In this document: positions 58,271-64,000 of the stretch, piece by piece
Layout of the letters: every line of letters starts with the position of its first letter
Numbering within the stretch: the stretch's first letter is position 1
Assembly: GCF_020882015.2 (NCBI RefSeq)
Contig: NZ_CP086555.2
Location: forward strand, 62,001 to 126,000
Direction of reading: 5' to 3'
Length of the DNA stretch: 64,000 nucleotides
Origin: Candidatus Borrelia undatumii
Lineage (GTDB): Bacteria > Spirochaetota > Spirochaetia > Borreliales > Borreliaceae
Made by a program: the position numbers and the translations under genes
The notes under the pieces: model-generated
The model's database searches: none
What the model was told of the DNA's origin: nothing
Seen by the model: only the letters and a program-made list of their open reading frames with translations

Positions 58271-60973
58271 TTAATTTATTCCAGCCGCCTCTATTTTCTT
58301 AACAAAATACCTAAAATGAGTATCGTTTATCACAAAATCAAGATCATCCCCTTCCCTAGCATCTAGCAACTTCTCTCCAAAGGGAGATTTATAAGAAATA
58401 ATGCCCTCGTCCGGCTTTGATTCCCAAGGTCCAAATATCAGATAAGATTCCTCATGCCTTGTATCCTTATTAAGGATGGTAACCTTAGTTCCAAATCCAA
58501 CGACAGAACTTTGGAGCTCCTTGGTATCAACCACCTTAGCAACATCTATTTCCAACATAAGAGAATTTAATTTCTTTGTTAAGAATTGTTGTCTCTCCTT
58601 CGCAGAGTGATACTCCGCGTTTTCTTTCAAATCACCAAGTTCACGAGCCTTTCCGATTTCCTTCGAATTCTCTGGAATCTCCACATCCTTTAAATATTGC
58701 AATTCCTTTTGTTTTTTATTTAAAGAACTTAAAATAGTTAAAAACCCTACCTCAACCTTGTCCCCTGAAACTTGAATTTTTTCATCTTCAAACCCAATAC
58801 CATGAAACACAGATCTTATTGCGGTCTTAATGGCTAAGAGATCCTTCGGCGGAAAATCTTTGATATAAAAACAAGTCATATATAACCTCTTAGCAAGCTC
58901 TTCATCCATAACTTCACTTAAAACTGAGCCAAGGTACCCATCTTTAATCAAAAGATTAATCACCATCTTGTAGGTTCTCTTATTGGCAACAGAATTGCTT
59001 TTATTGTTAATCTTAATAACACTATCTGCTAAAATCTTAACCAAATTTATCAACAGTTCCGAATCAGTATACTCCAAGTTAAGAGAATAAGAATCATGAT
59101 GCTTTAAAATCCAAATATAAGCGTCTTTGTGCACCTTATAATTCTTTATGATATAATTGAAAAGCTGCTCCGTTTCTGCCACATCTTCCTTATAAAGGGC
59201 ATCGATCAACTTTTTGTTAACAGCATAGGGAAAGAGCTTTTTGTAGTAAACAACCCAATTGGCCAGTTCCTCTTTGATTAAAGATACCAATTCCCTCCTG
59301 ATTTCCGCATTCAAAATTGAATTAAAAAGATCAACAATATCCTTCGAGTACTCCCTTAAAAGAACATCCAAATTGATATCCTTCTCCATATTAACCTTCA
59401 AAGCAAGCTCACTCCCGGAATCTTCCAAAGATTTAAGTATTATATAAGAACTTATAACATAATGATCAACTTTTGTAAAATTGTTCACATAAATCAAAAA
59501 ATAATTAAGCATTTCCTCCTCAACATGTAAATTCCTCACAACACCACTAACATTACAATAGTTCACAAAAATTTCGTATCTCTTATAAAAATCCTTCTCT
59601 ACTTTAAATTTGTCATAAACTTTTTCATTAAAATTAGAGGCTCTCTCGTTATATACATAATAATCAATCTTTCCAGTTGCCATTACAAAGTGAGGGTTAT
59701 CCTTCAAAATTTGCTTAGCTTTAATACTCCAAGCATTCCAAACATTTTGAGTCATTAAACTTGGAACAAGCTCCTTTTTTATGCCCTTAAGATCGATTGA
59801 TTTATAGCTCTTAATGATTACTCTTAACGCCCATTCAACATCTTTTTTAATATTTTCTATAAGTTCTTCCCTAGGCCTAGTAGCCTTTAAAACTCGTATA
59901 TCTTCTTTTTCAAGAGGAGACAAAGCAGACATAGCCATATCAAAACTAATAAAATGCCCCCGCTTGGACACAAAATCCACCACAATACCTTGTTCATTTA
60001 CATCCTTCACTATTCCAACAGACCAAGTTTGATGATAAACAAAATTACCCTTGGCAAAAAATAAATACTTCTCAAAATCAGAGTAAACATCAATAAAATT
60101 CTTGTCTAGATTTTCAATATCGGACTTTTCAAGATACTCTTCAATATTATTAACATCTTTATACTTCTCCCTTAAAAAAACAACTAAGTTCTCTCTCGCT
60201 TTCTGATTTTTATTATCAAGCCTTAAAATTCCCTTCAAAATCTCTATTGTCTCATCCACATTTCCACTTACAGAATAATGCTCATATAAGTCTTCATAAA
60301 GAACTACAACCTTCCTAAAGCCAAGTTCTTTTTCAACCTTTGCCAGTATGAGAAGAAAAGAATCAAAATCATCAGACACATATCGAGTCAACTTAGCCCA
60401 CACTTCTCTGATACCTGACATCTGCTTTTTTTCAATAAAACGATAAATAGCTTTCCTAAAAAAATATATAGATTTCTGTAAATCAATATTTTCATAATAA
60501 ACAGCAAGTTGTCTTACAAAAGTAGTATCATCAGCATCAGCCTCAACGATACGAGTCCAAATATCTGGGAGCTTTTCGTTCTCATTATTTTGAGCATATA
60601 TCTTTGCAAGAGTATAAAGCGCATGCTTATTTTCGGAAATTAAAAGCATTTTATTGCATATATGCTCAACAAGGGACCACTTCAGATTTTGAGAAAACAA
60701 ATCCACAACTGTAAGCAAACTCATGTCATTAAGAGGCCTTCTACTATATATAAGCATGCCTGAAACATAAAGACCAGCAACACTCTTCTTCACATCCTTT
60801 AAATGCTTACCACAAATATCTAAGGCCTCCTCTGTCAAATTTTCAGAAATTATATTTTCTATTAAATCATCTAATTCCTTTATCTTGGCAAGGGAATAAT
60901 TACTAACAACTATCCTTGTCCATTTATCTTCCTGCAAAACATCATCTAACTTTTCTAAAGTAATACTAGACAT
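58271..60973 (-). CDS. greA: Transcript cleavage factor GreA with giant N-terminal extension
   Basis: 900 residues against about 158 for a usual GreA. The GreA part is at the C-terminus (about 745-900): a coiled coil with the catalytic acidic tip [18 protein letters not shown] and the FKBP-like domain ([20 protein letters not shown]). The first 740 residues are helical and TPR-like at 60-260, with a beta-containing piece near 305-350 ([16 protein letters not shown]). It rescues backtracked RNA polymerase. ATG 60973 follows GGGAGAG. Confidence 0.93.
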   Translation of the reverse strand: MSSITLEKLDDVLQEDKWTRIVVSNYSLAKIKELDDLIENIISENLTEEALDICGKHLKDVKKSVAGLYVSGMLIYSRRPLNDMSLLTVVDLFSQNLKWSLVEHICNKMLLISENKHALYTLAKIYAQNNENEKLPDIWTRIVEADADDTTFVRQLAVYYENIDLQKSIYFFRKAIYRFIEKKQMSGIREVWAKLTRYVSDDFDSFLLILAKVEKELGFRKVVVLYEDLYEHYSVSGNVDETIEILKGILRLDNKNQKARENLVVFLREKYKDVNNIEEYLEKSDIENLDKNFIDVYSDFEKYLFFAKGNFVYHQTWSVGIVKDVNEQGIVVDFVSKRGHFISFDMAMSALSPLEKEDIRVLKATRPREELIENIKKDVEWALRVIIKSYKSIDLKGIKKELVPSLMTQNVWNAWSIKAKQILKDNPHFVMATGKIDYYVYNERASNFNEKVYDKFKVEKDFYKRYEIFVNYCNVSGVVRNLHVEEEMLNYFLIYVNNFTKVDHYVISSYIILKSLEDSGSELALKVNMEKDINLDVLLREYSKDIVDLFNSILNAEIRRELVSLIKEELANWVVYYKKLFPYAVNKKLIDALYKEDVAETEQLFNYIIKNYKVHKDAYIWILKHHDSYSLNLEYTDSELLINLVKILADSVIKINNKSNSVANKRTYKMVINLLIKDGYLGSVLSEVMDEELAKRLYMTCFYIKDFPPKDLLAIKTAIRSVFHGIGFEDEKIQVSGDKVEVGFLTILSSLNKKQKELQYLKDVEIPENSKEIGKARELGDLKENAEYHSAKERQQFLTKKLNSLMLEIDVAKVVDTKELQSSVVGFGTKVTILNKDTRHEESYLIFGPWESKPDEGIISYKSPFGEKLLDAREGDDLDFVINDTHFRYFVKKIEAAGIN

Positions 60974-61003
60974 CAAACTCTCCCAATATCAATTTTATTA
61001 AAC

Positions 61004-61948
61004 CTAATTCACATACTGCTGATATATCCCTATATCTATTTCCTTAATGTAAGATAAAATTTCATCAATCCGAGCCCGATCCTCTTTTATCCTCACATAA
61101 TGATCAATAAGCCAAAAATATTTATTAATAAGCCTTGGAAGCAATATGCTCTCGTTTATTGACCTATAAGATTTTGCTCTAAGTTCATTGCGCAAACTAT
61201 AAACAGACTGTTTCAAATGCCCAAGCTCAATAGGCCTTAATTCTCTTTTTATATTAAAAATACCATTTAATGTCCCATAAACAGGCACCCATTCTCTAAC
61301 AAGAGTGTCAGATACATTTCTTTCACCCTTAATAGTTTCTATTAATTTAAGTATCATCTCAGATTCAAGAGCATCTATATCTATCTTTTGAGGATTGATA
61401 AAAAAAGCTTCCCTAAATAACACCTTGGCTTCCTTAATCTCATCAATGAGAGCATAAGAATCGGCAAGCTCGGCCACCACATCTGAATTTTCCCTAGCAT
61501 CCCCCAGTATCTGTAAAAAAACGGTTATAGCCTTCTCGTAATTACCCATCCCCTTGTAAGACTTGGCAATCTTTGTTAAAACGTCCAAGTTTTCTGGTTG
61601 TAATTTATATATATTCTTATATATCTCTAGGCATAACTGAAACACAAAATACTTAATCGAATTACGCCCCTGAAGAAAGTCAAAATCCATCTTCTTTAAA
61701 TATTTTCTTGCAAAATTATTCCACTCCCTGATTAAAAACTCAGCTCTCTCGTAGCCTTTGCCTATTCTGTCAAGGCTTTCAACCTGTCCATTCCAATATA
61801 CAGAACTCTTCAGAGCAGTTAAAATCTCAACATTATCAAAATCAAGAGAATGTGCCTCTTCTGATTTTATCAAAGCCGTTTTAAAGTCACCCTTCCTGAA
61901 GTTTAAGTAAATCTCCCTAATTAATTCCGTGATTTTTTCCGATGACAC
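61004..61948 (-). CDS. Cytoplasmic TPR protein of unknown function
   Basis: 314 residues with no signal peptide. TPR-like repeats at about 15-45 and 115-200 (LDVLTKIAKSYKGMGNYEKA, then ADSYALIDEIKEAK), then a helical C-terminal half. GTG 61948 is the start. First gene of the operon that continues with greA; its repeats resemble the N-terminal part of the GreA extension, which hints at a shared partner. Confidence 0.75.
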   Translation of the reverse strand: MSSEKITELIREIYLNFRKGDFKTALIKSEEAHSLDFDNVEILTALKSSVYWNGQVESLDRIGKGYERAEFLIREWNNFARKYLKKMDFDFLQGRNSIKYFVFQLCLEIYKNIYKLQPENLDVLTKIAKSYKGMGNYEKAITVFLQILGDARENSDVVAELADSYALIDEIKEAKVLFREAFFINPQKIDIDALESEMILKLIETIKGERNVSDTLVREWVPVYGTLNGIFNIKRELRPIELGHLKQSVYSLRNELRAKSYRSINESILLPRLINKYFWLIDHYVRIKEDRARIDEILSYIKEIDIGIYQQYVN

Positions 61949-61996
61949 ATTCCTACCACTTTAAAATTTAAATAAATCTCAAAAGGACCTGTGTAA

Positions 61997-62024
61997 ATTA
62001 TATCATTAATCATTCTTTAGTCAA
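61997..62024 (-). promoter_or_regulatory. Strong promoter of the TPR-greA-recA-rpsA operon
   Basis: Minus strand TTGACT (62024-62019), 16-base spacer, TATAAT (62002-61997). One mismatch from consensus overall, and the best promoter match in the window. It lies about 49 bases upstream of the first gene. Confidence 0.82.
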
Positions 62025-62130
62025 ACCTGACTTTTTCAAACAAAACACAATATTCTATTTATTATTTTTTTAAGATAAAATCTACATGTAACAACGTTAA
62101 AAATAAAACCATGAGGATAAATTCTACTTT

Positions 62131-63258
62131 ATGAAACCTAATAAAATTATTGGTAAGTCTATTTACTATTACAACTCCCAAAAATATTCCGAGGTGGTCA
62201 AGCTTTTAGAAAGTGAAATTTTCTTGTATAAGAACTACTACTTTTATCATTATATTTTAGGAATGGCCTACCTTAGATTAGGCAATTTATCAAACGCCCA
62301 AACATATCTGAAGAAAGCCTATACTTTAAATCCAACAGAACCAGATGTCAAGCAATCGATCGCAATATTATTAGTAGCCCAAGGTAAGGAAGATAAAGCC
62401 ATCCGGATATGGCTTAAAATGATAGAAGAAAATCAAGATAAAAAACGCTCAGAACTTTCTTTGGAAACTATCCGAAAAAACCCAATTCAAGGAACGCTAT
62501 TTTTGAACAAAAGAAACACATATGATAAGCTATTTCCAGAAATCAAAGCAAAAAAAAGGGAAAATTTGTTTAAATCAGAGATATTACTAACAGCAGCGGG
62601 AGTTGTTTCATTGCTGTTAGCAATATTTCTATTGATAAATTACAAAGAAACGATTACATTGCAATTCGGGTCAAAATCAAAAAACAAAAAAGTTGTCAAC
62701 AACATAGCAGCATACATTGACGATATTAAAATAAATAACAAAGAAAAGATCGAAAATGATGAAGGGCAGTTTGTATTCATACTGACTGAAACTGAAATTA
62801 AAAATTCATTTCAAAAAATAAAAAATCACTTAAAAGAAAATAAAGATAACTTTGCAAGAATTGAAATAAACAAAATACTAAACTCAAACGCATCAGAATC
62901 AATTAAACTAAAAGCTAAAAATCTTGCTAGTTTTATCTCAAGGCCAGATTTTATTAGATTTGACGACTATCTAGACTTAAAAAAAATCAAACAAACACCA
63001 TTAATTTATTCAAATGTGTATGTAAAATGGGAAGGAATTGTAAACAATATTGAGAGAAAAGACGGCATAATTTACTTTGATTTTTATGTAGGATATAACA
63101 AAAATGCTCTTGAGGGTATAATCACAGCAAAAACAACTTTTGAAATTGACATCGACTTTAAAGACTCAGTTGAAATACTTGGGCAAATAGATTACACTAA
63201 AAATAAACTTACTCTAAATGCAATTACAATCCGAACAATAGAGAAGGCAAAAAGTTAA
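62131..63258 (+). CDS. TPR protein with one transmembrane helix, unknown
   Basis: 375 residues. N-terminal TPR pair (about 15-95: YHYILGMAYLRLGNLSNA, then KAYTLNPTEPDVKQ), one transmembrane helix (about 150-168), and a C-terminal extracytoplasmic domain (about 250-375), mostly beta. No signal peptide; the TPR part is likely cytoplasmic. It is divergent from the greA operon and convergent with hisS. No family recognised. Confidence 0.75.
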   Translation: MKPNKIIGKSIYYYNSQKYSEVVKLLESEIFLYKNYYFYHYILGMAYLRLGNLSNAQTYLKKAYTLNPTEPDVKQSIAILLVAQGKEDKAIRIWLKMIEENQDKKRSELSLETIRKNPIQGTLFLNKRNTYDKLFPEIKAKKRENLFKSEILLTAAGVVSLLLAIFLLINYKETITLQFGSKSKNKKVVNNIAAYIDDIKINNKEKIENDEGQFVFILTETEIKNSFQKIKNHLKENKDNFARIEINKILNSNASESIKLKAKNLASFISRPDFIRFDDYLDLKKIKQTPLIYSNVYVKWEGIVNNIERKDGIIYFDFYVGYNKNALEGIITAKTTFEIDIDFKDSVEILGQIDYTKNKLTLNAITIRTIEKAKS

Positions 63259-63305
63259 TCCTTTTCGCATACTACATTCTTAAAACAACTTTAACTTCAT
63301 TTAGA

Positions 63306-64000
63306 TTAAAAAGGCGTACATAAAAATTTATCATTTCCCTTAATAACTTTTATGGCTTCACTGAAGGATAGTAGCAACTCCTCTTTTTTAGTTAAATCCC
63401 GCACTCTCATTTTGCTTTCCCCATATTCATCTTTACCAACAAAAACTAAAAACCTTATATCCTTATTAAGGGCATACTCAATTTGTTCCTTAATATTTTT
63501 GCCTTCCTTGTTCTTTGGATATACTTCACAAGCAATATTATTAACTTTAGAATAATCATGCCTTCTAAACCTATCTGCAAGCTTATAATAATAAGCCTCA
63601 AGCCCACTATCTATATTAACGATCAATACCCTAGAACTAGCCTTAGTAACAAACAACTTGATATAACTAAATTTTTCATGTTCAATTACATCCTTGATTC
63701 TATCAATTCCAAAAGAACCCCCAACACCTGAAACCTTTTGCAAAGAATTAGAGAATGAAGATATTAAATTACCATATCTCCCACCGCTACAAATGCTTCC
63801 CATATCAATCCCCAATACCTCTGCCTCAAACACGACTCCAGTATAATAACCAAGCCCGCGCACTATCTTGAGATTGAAATTAAAAGCATCCTGGATCCCT
63901 AATGAGTTCAGATGCACAAAAACATCTTCAAGTCTCCTAATAGCATCATTGTCCCCTAAAACATTTTTTAAGGCCCCCAACTTATCACAAAAAGACCCTT
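63306..64000 (-). CDS. hisS: Histidyl-tRNA synthetase, C-terminal part (5' end outside window)
   Basis: The last 230 or so residues of HisRS; the frame is open to the window edge. Visible are the HisA motif GLGYYTGVVFEA (which binds histidine), GSICSGGRYGNLI, motif 3 GGSFGIDRI, and the C-terminal anticodon-binding domain (from about 63680 to the end). Charges tRNA-His. Confidence 0.93.
   Translation of the reverse strand, partial: GSFCDKLGALKNVLGDNDAIRRLEDVFVHLNSLGIQDAFNFNLKIVRGLGYYTGVVFEAEVLGIDMGSICSGGRYGNLISSFSNSLQKVSGVGGSFGIDRIKDVIEHEKFSYIKLFVTKASSRVLIVNIDSGLEAYYYKLADRFRRHDYSKVNNIACEVYPKNKEGKNIKEQIEYALNKDIRFLVFVGKDEYGESKMRVRDLTKKEELLLSFSEAIKVIKGNDKFLCTPF

Overview
The window is a piece of a spirochaete chromosome, almost certainly Borrelia (Borreliella sensu lato). 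The DNA is AT-rich. From memory, the gene order follows the B. burgdorferi chromosome from about BB_0074 (prfB) to BB_0135 (hisS) with no rearrangement that I can see. Genus hallmarks are the bacterial V/A-type ATPase operon, a GreA of about 900 residues, SufS/SufU without other Suf genes, and many TPR or secreted proteins of unknown function. The extra degraded locus between ldh and lepA is not something I recall in Lyme Borrelia, so a relapsing-fever species is a reasonable but unproven guess. Most genes lie on the minus strand, whose coding sequence is G/T-rich. That fits the leading strand left of a central origin.

Layout. 1-7.9 kb, plus strand: end of a membrane protein, prfB with a programmed +1 frameshift, a secreted PEGA-type protein, ftsY, a secreted unknown protein, and lolC-lolD-lolE, all tightly packed. 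7.9-9.5 kb, minus: two unknown genes. 9.7-13.0 kb, plus: sufS, sufU, comM. 13.0-17.3 kb, minus: ldh, a broken DUF5655-type gene plus a small inverted remnant, and lepA, which appears to start at ATT. 17.3-25.5 kb, minus: V-ATPase operon E-(DUF2764-like)-A-B-D-I-K and a TPR-like secreted protein. 25.7-30.1 kb, minus: mutS2, rsgA, murI and a small unknown. 30.2-32.2 kb, plus: asnS and a secreted unknown. 32.2-39.6 kb, minus: a phosphoribosyltransferase, htrA, map, a TPR protein, nusB, a SurA-like chaperone and a thiolase. 39.7-41.1 kb, plus: a probable outer-membrane protein.

41.1-44.2 kb, minus: rpsF-ssb-rpsR-rplI-dnaB. 44.4-46.1 kb: a PTS glucose/maltose IICB protein whose IIB part has lost its phosphorylatable cysteine. 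46.3-47.0 kb, plus: a hemolysin III/PAQR protein. 47.0-52.1 kb, minus: rpsB-tsf-frr-uppS-cdsA-rseP. 52.4-61.9 kb, minus: one long run (TPR protein, greA, recA, rluB, cmk, rpsA, TPR protein, lipoprotein, membrane protein) behind a near-consensus promoter. 62.1-63.3 kb, plus: a TPR/membrane protein. The window ends inside hisS.

I found no CRISPR array, insertion sequence, prophage, rRNA or tRNA. The best leads are expression oddities and gene decay rather than a new defence island: an A10 tract that splits rluB after its S4 domain, the ATT start of lepA, the prfB recoding site, the palindrome shared by the ends of comM and ldh, the Cys-less PTS IIB domain, a Na+-type rotor signature in AtpK, and the decayed DUF5655 locus.
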